DNA of 33,949 nt, taken from Ignatzschineria cameli. GTDB lineage: Bacteria; Pseudomonadota; Gammaproteobacteria; Cardiobacteriales; Wohlfahrtiimonadaceae. Every line of letters starts with the position of its first letter. Within the stretch, counting starts at the first letter, position 1. Below the pieces are notes generated by a model that did not search any database, was not told the DNA's origin, and worked only from the letters and a program-made list of their open reading frames with translations. The DNA is taken from assembly GCF_003121895.1 (NCBI RefSeq), contig NZ_QEWW01000013.1:1-33949 (forward strand), in the 5' to 3' direction. Shown one piece after another: positions 26,379 to 33,949 of this stretch. The position numbers and the translations under genes are program-made.

Positions 26379-29300
26379 TTGCGGCAAGTTGTTCCCAAAA
26401 AACCGAAAGCCTCTACTCTTTTCTTGACGGCATTTTCAAAGACAGTAGGAATCGTACTATTTATTGCAACGCTTATCATTGCGCTTGCAATGTCCCTGAG
26501 TTTCTATAGCTATCACCCCGACGATCCTGCTTGGAGTAGCGCTACTACAGCGGAAACCGTCCACAATATAATGGGTGAACGGGGCGCCTATTTTGCCGAT
26601 ATTATACTCTCTGCGATCGGCAGTACTGCTTGGCTCTTACCCCTCTTTCTGATCGGTTTTGGCTATCAGCTCTTTTTAAAGCGAAAGATCTTAACCGTCA
26701 CTTTAGATAAGATTAGCTTCCGCCTATTAGGGGTCTTAATCACCATCTTTTCCCTCTCTGCACTGCTCGATCTTCATAGTGGGAATGGAGGTATGATGGG
26801 AGGTTTTATCGGAACAGAATTGATCAATATTTTAAGCACCGCTTTCTCTATCGATCCTGAACTATTAACTTATGGAACCAAGATCCTCTTTGCGATCTTA
26901 ACCTTTGTGGGCTTCTACCTCGTAACTGGAGCTGGCCCAATTGGTTGGATGGATGCTTGTGGTGCCTTTATCCTTATGCTTTGGTTCTCAATCTTCCCTC
27001 AAAAAGAGCAGATCGAGACACACACCGCAGCCCTTCCTGATCATGATGGCAATATTGAGCAGGAGACCATCGATCGCATGCTCAATGAGACAGAGGGACG
27101 AAAAGCCCCCAATTTCTTTAATAAAATTTTTGCCGGCGCTGATGAGGCAGAGAAAGAAAAGCATCCTGATTTTATTGAGATCGATGAATCGCTTCTCAAG
27201 GAGGAATCATTTGAGAATTATGAGTCTAATGCCAACCTTTCAACATCTAGCAAAGCTCCCATTAAAGAGGATGATCTTAGTAGTTATCACTATCAGCCTC
27301 TAGAAGAAGAGAATCAACCTACGGAAGATACTGACGAAATGAAGACAACACAAAATACGATCCCTCCCATTTTCCGTAACTTAAAAAAAAATCATAATGA
27401 ACCTGAAACTGTGGAATCCACCCCCGTTGAGGAGCGTGCCGATAAGCTCGATATCAATGCCTTAGAGCCGAAGCTCGATGAGGTATGGGATGACTTTATT
27501 CGAGCGCCACAACCGCGTGAAGAGGCGATCTTAGAAGAGGCGCCGGAAGAGAGTGTTGAAGAGAAGAAGAGCATTCCATCGATCTTCCGTAATCTCTTTA
27601 AAGCACGTCGAAAAACTGAAAAAGTTGAAGAAGATCTGCCCGTAAAGGTAGAGCCCTCTCTTGAAGCTTTCCAATCAAGCGATAATTCTCCATCAATAGC
27701 CACTGCACAGGCAGATGAGAGTGATGCTATATACCGAAGTGATTTTGATACAGATATGGCGACAGATCTTGATCACTCAGCAGAAGAATCTGAAAATCAG
27801 ATGTCTTCCTATCAAAATGGGAGTAATCCACTAGCGATTACGCCTTTACAATTTGCCATTACCGACCCCACAATAGCGCAAGATGAGACAGATCATCCGT
27901 CAGCGCAGACTAAGACCGAAATTGAGCCCCTTGATCTCACCTTTGGTGATTTTGAGGAGGAGCAGAATATAGATGAAGAAGATGAGGAAGAATTAGTCGA
28001 GGTAATCACCCCGGCATTTGAGACTCAAAATGAAGCCTCGCCAGTAGCTGAAAGCAATAAAGCGCGCTATATCGGTCATGAGATCGATCCGAAAAGTGGA
28101 ATGCCGATTCCGGTTAAAGCGCCTAAAGAGTTCCCGATGGCAGGTCGTCTACCGGGATTAGATCTTTTAGGTAATCCCCCTCCTGTGACCGAAAGTTATG
28201 ATGAAGCGGAGCTTGCAGAACTTGCCTCACTCATTGAGGAGCAGTTTAAGCACTTCAATATTGAGGTCTCTGTTGTCAATATTGAACCCGGTCCGGTAAT
28301 TACTCGATTTGAACTCGATCTTGCACCTGGCGTGAAGATTGCGCAGATCAATAATCTCAATAAAGATATTGCGCGAGCGCTCTCGGTAACGAGTGTCCGT
28401 ATTGTCGATATTATCCCCGGAAAACCCTATATCGGTCTTGAAATTCCTAATAAGAAGCGACAAATCGTCTACTTTAAAGAGGGGCTCTATGCCGATGCAT
28501 ATCGCAATAGCAAGCATCCTCTCACGATCTTATTAGGGAAAGATGTCTCAGGAAATCAAGTGGTGGCCAACCTAGTGAAGATGCCCCATCTTCTCATTGC
28601 CGGAACAACCGGTTCGGGGAAATCGGTCGGTCTTAATACCATTCTTCTGAGCCTTCTCTATAAGGCGCATCCAGAAGATCTACGCCTGATCTTAATTGAT
28701 CCGAAAATGCTTGAGCTCTCCGTTTACGATAATATCCCCCATCTTTTAGCGCCGGTTGTAACCGACATGAAAGAATCTGCCAATGCGTTGCGCTGGGCAG
28801 TGATGGAGATGGAGCGTCGCTACCTTCTAATGAGTAAGCTTCGCGTTCGTAATATTGATGGATTCAACCAAAAAGTGAAAGAAGCTATTGCCGCTGATAC
28901 CCCGATTGCCGATCCTCTTTGGGACCCTGCACGCGAGGTCTCTGATCATGCAACAGCGCCACTGCTTAAACCCCTACCCTATATTGTAATCGTGATCGAT
29001 GAGCTCGCCGATATGATGATGAGTGTCGGTAAAGCAGTTGAAGAGCTGATCGCACGCTTAACACAGAAAGCGCGTGCGGCAGGTATCCATATGGTAGTTG
29101 CAACACAGCGCCCATCGGTAGATGTTATTACCGGCCTTATTAAAGCGAATATTCCGAGCCGTATCGCCTTCCAGGTCTCCAGTAAGATCGACTCCCGTAC
29201 CGTTCTTGACCAGCAAGGAGCGGAGAATCTATTAGGTCACGGTGATATGCTCTTCTTCCCTACCGGTGCCCCATTCCCACAACGGGTTCATGGTGCGTTT

Positions 29301-29645
29301 GTCGATGATAATGAAGTTAATCGTGTCACCGACTTCCTCCGCTTAACCGGCGATACCGACTATGTGGAAGATATCTTAAAAGACCCAACAGAGGAGATTC
29401 CTGGCCTCTCCGAGAATGCATCGGGCTATGTCGCTTCACCAGATGATGTGGAAGATGTTCTCTATGATGAAGCTGTGAAGATTGTTTTAGAGGATCAACG
29501 CCCGACAATCTCCTATGTTCAACGAAAACTTCGCATTGGTTACCAGCGAGCAGCACGCCTCATTGAGGCGATGGAGGAGCAAGGAATCATCTCTGCTCCT
29601 GCCGCAAATGGCAACCGAGAAATTTTAATTCATTATGAAAAATAG
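26379..29645 (+). CDS. ftsK: DNA translocase FtsK
   Basis: Septal DNA pump that clears chromosomes from the closing division site and activates dimer resolution. The 1088-residue protein has about four membrane helices in residues 20-205, a long acidic linker (about 206-560), and the motor. Walker A is [10 protein letters not shown] (741-750), Walker B is [12 protein letters not shown] (about 870-881), and a C-terminal winged-helix gamma domain (about 1020-1088) has [19 protein letters not shown]. The start is TTG at 26379; AAGGA (26365-26369) 9 bases upstream supports it, and no ATG occurs before the first membrane helix. In the linker a motif occurs twice: [10 protein letters not shown] (328-337) and [10 protein letters not shown] (399-408). 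A run of nine A (27383-27391) lies in the first copy. Confidence 0.96.
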   Translation: MRQVVPKKPKASTLFLTAFSKTVGIVLFIATLIIALAMSLSFYSYHPDDPAWSSATTAETVHNIMGERGAYFADIILSAIGSTAWLLPLFLIGFGYQLFLKRKILTVTLDKISFRLLGVLITIFSLSALLDLHSGNGGMMGGFIGTELINILSTAFSIDPELLTYGTKILFAILTFVGFYLVTGAGPIGWMDACGAFILMLWFSIFPQKEQIETHTAALPDHDGNIEQETIDRMLNETEGRKAPNFFNKIFAGADEAEKEKHPDFIEIDESLLKEESFENYESNANLSTSSKAPIKEDDLSSYHYQPLEEENQPTEDTDEMKTTQNTIPPIFRNLKKNHNEPETVESTPVEERADKLDINALEPKLDEVWDDFIRAPQPREEAILEEAPEESVEEKKSIPSIFRNLFKARRKTEKVEEDLPVKVEPSLEAFQSSDNSPSIATAQADESDAIYRSDFDTDMATDLDHSAEESENQMSSYQNGSNPLAITPLQFAITDPTIAQDETDHPSAQTKTEIEPLDLTFGDFEEEQNIDEEDEEELVEVITPAFETQNEASPVAESNKARYIGHEIDPKSGMPIPVKAPKEFPMAGRLPGLDLLGNPPPVTESYDEAELAELASLIEEQFKHFNIEVSVVNIEPGPVITRFELDLAPGVKIAQINNLNKDIARALSVTSVRIVDIIPGKPYIGLEIPNKKRQIVYFKEGLYADAYRNSKHPLTILLGKDVSGNQVVANLVKMPHLLIAGTTGSGKSVGLNTILLSLLYKAHPEDLRLILIDPKMLELSVYDNIPHLLAPVVTDMKESANALRWAVMEMERRYLLMSKLRVRNIDGFNQKVKEAIAADTPIADPLWDPAREVSDHATAPLLKPLPYIVIVIDELADMMMSVGKAVEELIARLTQKARAAGIHMVVATQRPSVDVITGLIKANIPSRIAFQVSSKIDSRTVLDQQGAENLLGHGDMLFFPTGAPFPQRVHGAFVDDNEVNRVTDFLRLTGDTDYVEDILKDPTEEIPGLSENASGYVASPDDVEDVLYDEAVKIVLEDQRPTISYVQRKLRIGYQRAARLIEAMEEQGIISAPAANGNREILIHYEK

Positions 29646-29722
29646 TCTTCGAGCAATCTTGAGAGATCAATTTCGATCGGATCAACGCCCTCTTCGTTAG
29701 AGTAGATCGCGCTGATTTCGAT

Positions 29723-29766
29723 CGATTCATAATCGATTCATAATTAAGTCCTAATTGAGCCTAATT
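29723..29766. repeat. 11-bp tandem repeat between ftsK and the aminopeptidase gene
   Basis: CGATTCATAAT occurs twice in tandem (29723, 29734), followed by two decayed copies (29745, 29756). No terminator for ftsK is obvious in the 175-base spacer. Confidence 0.8.
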
Positions 29767-29820
29767 GAATCTCTCTACCACAATTGCTGAAATCGACTTT
29801 TAAGAGAAAAGTGAGAAACC

Positions 29821-31215
29821 ATGATGTTACAGACCGAATTAGATCATCTTTATAACGGAGAAGAGGCGGGAGCTATCCCCCTCCACTTTGCAAGTCAACT
29901 CTCTGATATTACCTTAACAGAGGCGCAACGAACGCGATTAAAGCGCGAGAAGGAAGATGAGACAATTCATGCCGGAGAGATAATCCCTCTCTATAATGAA
30001 GAAGGGGCACTGACAGCTGTTTTTGTCGGCTACAATGAAGCTGAGCCACTTTTTACACTCGGTGATAGCTATCAAAAACTTCCTTTCGGTCACTATCGAC
30101 TTCCTGAAACATTGGGAGAGGAAGCACTCTATAACCATCTTCTTGCTTTTGGTTTAGGGGCTTATCAATTCAATCAATATAAGAAAGGAAGATCTCGCGC
30201 GATCTCTTTCTATCTACCAGAAAGTGTTGCTGAGCGTGTTAAAAATGCACTCAGTGCTCACTACCTAATCCGAGATCTGATCAATGAGCCGGCAAATACC
30301 TTAACCCCCGATAATTTTGTAACACAGATTCGTGCAGAACTCTCAGATTTTCCGGTCACTATTAAAGAGATTGTTGGCAGTGAACTCTTAAAGCAGAATT
30401 TCCCACTGATCTATACCGTCGGCGCAGGCAGCAAGTATCAACCGCGCTTAGTAGAGATTATTGCGGAAAAAGAGGATGCACCACAATTAACACTTGTCGG
30501 AAAAGGTGTTACTTTCGATACTGGTGGACTCGATATCAAGCCCTCTAACAGTATGCGTTATATGCAGAAAGATATGGGGGGCGCTGCCCATATGCTCGCG
30601 CTAGGTAAATGGATTTTACAAGAGAAATGGAATGTCTCTCTCCGCATTCTTCTCCCTATTGTAGAAAATAGTGTCTCAGATCGCTCTATGCGCCCTGGCG
30701 ATATTGTCAAGAGCCGTAATGGGATGAGTGTAGAGATCGACAATACCGATGCTGAAGGCCGCTTAATCCTCTGTGATGCACTCACCTATGCATTAGAGAA
30801 GCCCTGTGATTTCCTTATCGATTTTGCAACGTTAACCGGTGCTGCTCGCGTTGCACTTGGAACTGAAATTCCAGCCCTCTTTACCAATGACGATGCATTT
30901 GCACAAATGATGCAAAAAAGTGGCGAGAAGAATTGTGACACTATTTGGCGCCTTCCATTCCATCAAGCCTACAATGAGTGGATCGATGCCGAAACAGCTG
31001 ATGTGAGTAACTCCGGAAGTGTTCCCTTTGCCGGCGCGATTACTGCAGCACTCTTCCTTGAGCGCTTTACAAAGCAGAGCAATGTCCCCTTTGCCCATGT
31101 TGATCTGATGGCTTGGAATATTCGCCATCGTCCAGGTCGTCCTAAAGGGGGAGAGGCAATGGGACTTCGAGCAACCTTCGATGCGCTTAAAGAGCGTCTC
31201 AATTGTGGCCAATAG
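29821..31215 (+). CDS. M17 family leucyl aminopeptidase
   Basis: Cytosolic dimetal exopeptidase releasing N-terminal amino acids from peptides. The 464-residue protein has the M17 two-domain layout: a divergent N-terminal domain (1-about 150) and a catalytic domain with INEPANTLTP, the metal and active-site segment VGKGVTFDTGGLDIKPS, KDMGGAAHML, and the family signature NTDAEGRL. LTGAARVALG near the C-terminal part also fits. It lacks the PepA-specific DNA-binding look at the N-terminus, and is closer to the shorter leucyl aminopeptidase family than to E. coli PepA (503 residues), so I give no symbol. The start is the first of two ATG codons at 29821 with GTGAGA upstream. It stands alone between ftsK and a strong terminator. 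Confidence 0.92.
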   Translation: MMLQTELDHLYNGEEAGAIPLHFASQLSDITLTEAQRTRLKREKEDETIHAGEIIPLYNEEGALTAVFVGYNEAEPLFTLGDSYQKLPFGHYRLPETLGEEALYNHLLAFGLGAYQFNQYKKGRSRAISFYLPESVAERVKNALSAHYLIRDLINEPANTLTPDNFVTQIRAELSDFPVTIKEIVGSELLKQNFPLIYTVGAGSKYQPRLVEIIAEKEDAPQLTLVGKGVTFDTGGLDIKPSNSMRYMQKDMGGAAHMLALGKWILQEKWNVSLRILLPIVENSVSDRSMRPGDIVKSRNGMSVEIDNTDAEGRLILCDALTYALEKPCDFLIDFATLTGAARVALGTEIPALFTNDDAFAQMMQKSGEKNCDTIWRLPFHQAYNEWIDAETADVSNSGSVPFAGAITAALFLERFTKQSNVPFAHVDLMAWNIRHRPGRPKGGEAMGLRATFDALKERLNCGQ

Positions 31216-31273
31216 TCTGTGATCAACCGCTTGTAATCAATAAGCTGTCACCATTAGTCACTCTTATTGATGG

Positions 31274-31286
31274 CTCTTATTGATAA
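31274..31286. repeat. 13-bp duplication after the aminopeptidase gene
   Basis: CTCTTATTGATGG (31261) is followed directly by CTCTTATTGATAA (31274). The 31216-31542 spacer otherwise holds a terminator and a promoter and no gene. Confidence 0.6.
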
Positions 31287-31300
31287 CTCTAAAATCGAGC

Positions 31301-31353
31301 AAAACCATAGTGGATCAGGAGCTGATAATAACCTCTCCCACCACTATGGTTTT
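31301..31353. terminator. Terminator after the M17 aminopeptidase gene
   Basis: AAAACCATAGTGG (31301-31313) and CCACTATGGTTTT (31341-31353) form a perfect 13-bp stem with a 27-base loop; A and T ends make it usable on both strands. Confidence 0.8.
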
Positions 31354-31394
31354 CTCAATTAAATAGTTGTAAACTGAAATAATAGCTCTTTTTT

Positions 31395-31423
31395 TTGACA
31401 ATGAATCTTCAATGGGAAACAAT
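31395..31423 (+). promoter_or_regulatory. Promoter for the carboxypeptidase gene
   Basis: A perfect -35 TTGACA (31395-31400), 17 bases, then AACAAT (31418-31423). The inverted repeat TCAATG...CATTGA covers the -10 region (about 31410-31435) and could be an operator. The leader would be about 115 nt. Confidence 0.55.
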
Positions 31424-31542
31424 CTTATCATTGAGGATCAATATAAGAGATGGCGTTAAAGCATTTTAGTGATCTTTAACACTCCAGCTTCTCTTGCTAA
31501 TCCTTATCTATTTCCCTCAACCTAGAATCGTAAATTGCGCCA

Positions 31543-32868
31543 ATGAAAAAGACACTTCGTTATCTCCTAGTAGCAAATCTACTGATCTGCACTCTCTTTG
31601 GGCTCGTTTTTGCCGAGACAGGATTCTCTGCTTTCGTGGTTGATCATCGAACAGGAAAACCGCTCTATGAGCATGATGTTGATGCAAGACGCTATCCCGC
31701 ATCACTTACTAAGGTGTTGACGCTCTATATCGTCTTTGAAGATCTCGCAAAAGGAAAGGTCAATCTCAATACTAAAGTTCCCTTCTCTGCAAAAGCGGCC
31801 GCGCAACCGCCTTCAAAAATAGGAGGAAAAGAGGGAACGGCTATTACCTTAGAGACTGCGATTAAAGCATTGATTGTGAAATCTGCCAATGATGTCGCGC
31901 TTGCTGTTGCCGAAAAAATTTCCGGCTCTGAAGAGGCCTTTGCCCGTCGGATGAATCAGACCGCCAAGAAATTGGGAATGCATAGTAGCCACTTTGTAAA
32001 TCCCCACGGCTTACCTAACGATAATCAATATACAACTGCCCGAGATATGATCAAATTAGGAATTGCGATTCATAATCACTTTCCACAATATTATCATCTC
32101 TTTCAGACCCCCTCTTTTGAGTATGCCGGAGTTACTTTCCGCTCTCACAATCGAGTCAATCGTGATTTCCCAGGCGCTGATGGAATTAAAACCGGTTATA
32201 TCCGTAAATCGGGATTTAATCTTCTAACCAGTGCAAAGCGCAATAATAATCGTGTTTTTGCTGTTGTTCTTGGTGGAAGAACCACACAATTGCGGGATGA
32301 TCTGATGATCTCTCTTCTTAATCAGAGCTTCAGTGATGGGTATAAAGGGCGCTCAATTCGTGAGATTAACCCCTACATCACCCGAGATATGACGGTTCTC
32401 TTTACTCCCACAAAGACACAACCGAGCGATAAAACACAACTCTTCGATAGTAAAAAAGGGCGCAGAAGTGGTGCAACCGCAATTGTTAAAGCACCACCAC
32501 CAAAGAAAGAGCCGGTCAAACCAGCTGAGGTTGTCGCGCCGATTCCGGCATTAGTTTTAGAATCCTCCTCTGATCAGGTTATCGCCGGCACTGGAGATTA
32601 CTCTCCCGGCACAGCACCGATTCGTGGCCCCATTGTTAGCGCATCAGGCTTGAGTCATGCAGTACAAGTGGGCGCATTTAAAGATTATAATGCAGCACGC
32701 AATGAAGCGCGCAATGCTTATGAAAAGGTGAGAAGTGGTACCGTTCAAGTCTTCAATACCGGTGAATATTACCGCGCCCTACTTTCAGGCTTTAATGAGA
32801 GTGAAGCAGAGAGAACCTGCCAAAGCCTACGACAGAAGAAGACCGATTGTTTTGTAATAGCACTTTAA
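31543..32868 (+). CDS. D-alanyl-D-alanine carboxypeptidase (S11) with SPOR domain
   Basis: Penicillin-binding protein of DacA type that trims the terminal D-Ala from peptidoglycan stems in the periplasm. The 441-residue chain has a signal peptide (1-24, ending VFA), then the S11 catalytic domain with all three motifs: SLTK (Ser54, Lys57), SAN (114-116) and KTG (216-218). A Pro/Lys-rich linker (about 285-365) leads to a C-terminal SPOR domain (about 370-441, SHAVQVGAFKDYNAARNEA). E. coli DacA ends instead in a beta domain and an amphipathic membrane anchor; here the anchor is missing and SPOR should target glycan strands stripped of stem peptides at the septum. The ATG at 31543 has no clear ribosome site. 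Repeat array 3 starts 29 bases after its stop. Confidence 0.93.
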   Translation: MKKTLRYLLVANLLICTLFGLVFAETGFSAFVVDHRTGKPLYEHDVDARRYPASLTKVLTLYIVFEDLAKGKVNLNTKVPFSAKAAAQPPSKIGGKEGTAITLETAIKALIVKSANDVALAVAEKISGSEEAFARRMNQTAKKLGMHSSHFVNPHGLPNDNQYTTARDMIKLGIAIHNHFPQYYHLFQTPSFEYAGVTFRSHNRVNRDFPGADGIKTGYIRKSGFNLLTSAKRNNNRVFAVVLGGRTTQLRDDLMISLLNQSFSDGYKGRSIREINPYITRDMTVLFTPTKTQPSDKTQLFDSKKGRRSGATAIVKAPPPKKEPVKPAEVVAPIPALVLESSSDQVIAGTGDYSPGTAPIRGPIVSASGLSHAVQVGAFKDYNAARNEARNAYEKVRSGTVQVFNTGEYYRALLSGFNESEAERTCQSLRQKKTDCFVIAL

Positions 32869-32896
32869 GAGCTATCTAAATCATCAGTAAAACAGG

Positions 32897-33949
32897 CTGA
32901 ACGCTGCCGGATCTTACTATCGTATTCTTCCACAAATCACGTGCCGGCAGTAGGTAATCATCCGACTGCCAAAATAGTTCTAGTCTTTATAAAAGCTGAT
33001 GAGGTGCCGGCTCTTACTATTATGTGCTTCCATCAATCACTCGCCGGCAGATGGCGATTTTCCGACCGCCGGCAATTACATTTTAAAAGGCAATGATTTT
33101 TCTGATGTTGAAAGCGCCAAATGGCGGGCATGCACTTGTTATAAGAATGAAATAGTAAGCTTCCGCCGCTCAACGAATCTTCTTAAGAATGATTGATTGA
33201 GATAAAAATGGCTGAGCGCTGCCGGATCTTACTATCGTATTCTTCTATAAATCACGTGCCGGCAGTAGGTAATCATCCGACTGCCAAAATAGTTCTTGTC
33301 TTTATAAAAGCCGATGAGTTGCCGGTCCTCACTATCGCGTTTTTCTATCAATCGCGTGCCGGCAAATATCGCTACTTCAGCGATATGATCCTTGGTGCTG
33401 AAAGTGCCGAATCGCGAGCATACAGTAGTGATAAGAGTGCAATAGTCGCTCCCGCCGCTCAACAGATCTTCTTAAGAATCATTCATCAACAAAACAGTCT
33501 GAACGCTGCCGGATCTTACTATCGTATTCTTCCACAAATCACGTGCCGGCAGTAGGTAATCATCCGACTGCCAAAATAGTGCTTGTCTTTATAAAAGCTG
33601 ATGAGGTGCCGGCTTCTTACTATTATGTGCTTCCATAAGTTGCATGCCGGCAAATATCGCTACTTTAGCGATATCATCCTCGGCACTGAAAGTGCCGAAT
33701 CGCGGGCATGCACTTGTTATAAGAACGAAATAGTAGGCTCCCGCCGCTCAACAGATCTTCTTAAGAATCATTCATCAACAAAACAGTCTGAACGCTGCCG
33801 GATCTTACTATCGTATTCTTCCACAAATCACGTGCCGGCAGTAGGTAATCATCCGACTGCCAAAATAGTGCTTGTCTTTATAAAAGCTGATGAGGTGCCG
33901 GCTTCTTACTATTATGTGCTTCCATAAGTTGCATGCCGGCAAATATCGC
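32897..33949 (+). repeat. Array 3 of the long modular hairpin repeat
   Basis: Units start at the CTGA(A/G)CGCTGCCGG motif at 32897, 33212, 33499 and 33788, giving 315, 287 and 289 bp and a last unit cut by the window end. Hairpins are at their best preserved here: ATATCGCT-ACTTC-AGCGATAT (33366-33386), the same with ACTTT loop (33654-33674), GGCACT-GAA-AGTGCC (33682-33696), TTGCCGG...CCGGCAA and GGCAGT...ACTGCC. The stretch 33448-33660 is identical to 33737-33949, showing a recent unit duplication. The first unit has a variant middle with an extra GGCG...CGCC stem. Reading frames of 65-120 codons through the array repeat the same peptide and lack ribosome sites. Confidence 0.9.

Noticed and set aside
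33193-33927. Reading frames of 65-120 codons through repeat array 3 (and similar ones at 2783-3513)
   Set aside because: They encode the same peptide words because the DNA repeats, lack ribosome sites, overlap in several frames and follow the unit period. Structure is conserved at base-pair level rather than codon level.

Overview
The window looks like chromosomal housekeeping DNA from a gammaproteobacterium. The def-fmt-rsmB-DUF4390-ntrY gene order, the ratA-ratB pair, ackA-pta and yajC-secDF support this. A Cardiobacteriales-like relative (for example Ignatzschineria or Wohlfahrtiimonas) is my guess only. I see no transposase, phage gene, CRISPR array, tRNA or rRNA gene. Both ends of the window fall inside the same repeat family, so this may be an assembly contig that broke at repeats.

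Layout. Positions 1-517 hold repeat array 1 (minus orientation). Then come tyrA and tal (minus), array 2 (about 2909-3742, plus orientation), and a lipoprotein lytic transglycosylase of MltD type (minus). A tightly packed minus-strand cluster follows, transcribed def > fmt > rsmB > DUF4390 gene > ntrY-like kinase > argH. A 960-base intergenic region separates it from plus-strand ackA-pta and then ratA-ratB. trmL and pyrG (minus) face tkt (plus) across a divergent promoter region. The remaining genes are all plus: yajC, a fused secDF, ftsK, an M17 aminopeptidase, and a D-Ala-D-Ala carboxypeptidase with a SPOR domain. Array 3 (32897-33949) closes the window.

How the genes work together. Fmt and Def add and remove the formyl group of the initiator methionine, and RsmB and TrmL modify rRNA and tRNA. 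AckA-Pta interconvert acetyl-CoA and acetate with ATP formation. Tal and Tkt form the non-oxidative pentose phosphate pathway. TyrA, ArgH and PyrG make tyrosine, arginine and CTP. YajC-SecDF assist Sec export. FtsK, the transglycosylase and the SPOR carboxypeptidase act on division and the cell wall.

The most unusual content is non-coding. First, there is a family of long modular repeats (units of 162, about 194, 286-289 and 315 bp) built from several short hairpins. Their stems change by compensatory substitutions between copies, which suggests selection on a folded RNA or single-stranded DNA form. Second, many intergenic spacers carry their own unrelated short tandem repeat with a period of 10-15 bp. 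Third, there are candidate RNA elements: a roughly 195-nt transcript with a strong terminator upstream of ackA, and alternative hairpins between yajC and secDF. Protein-level oddities include a Pta lacking the region where the DRTGG domain normally sits, a SecD-SecF fusion, an NtrY-type kinase joined to argH with no ntrX, and a duplicated motif in the FtsK linker.
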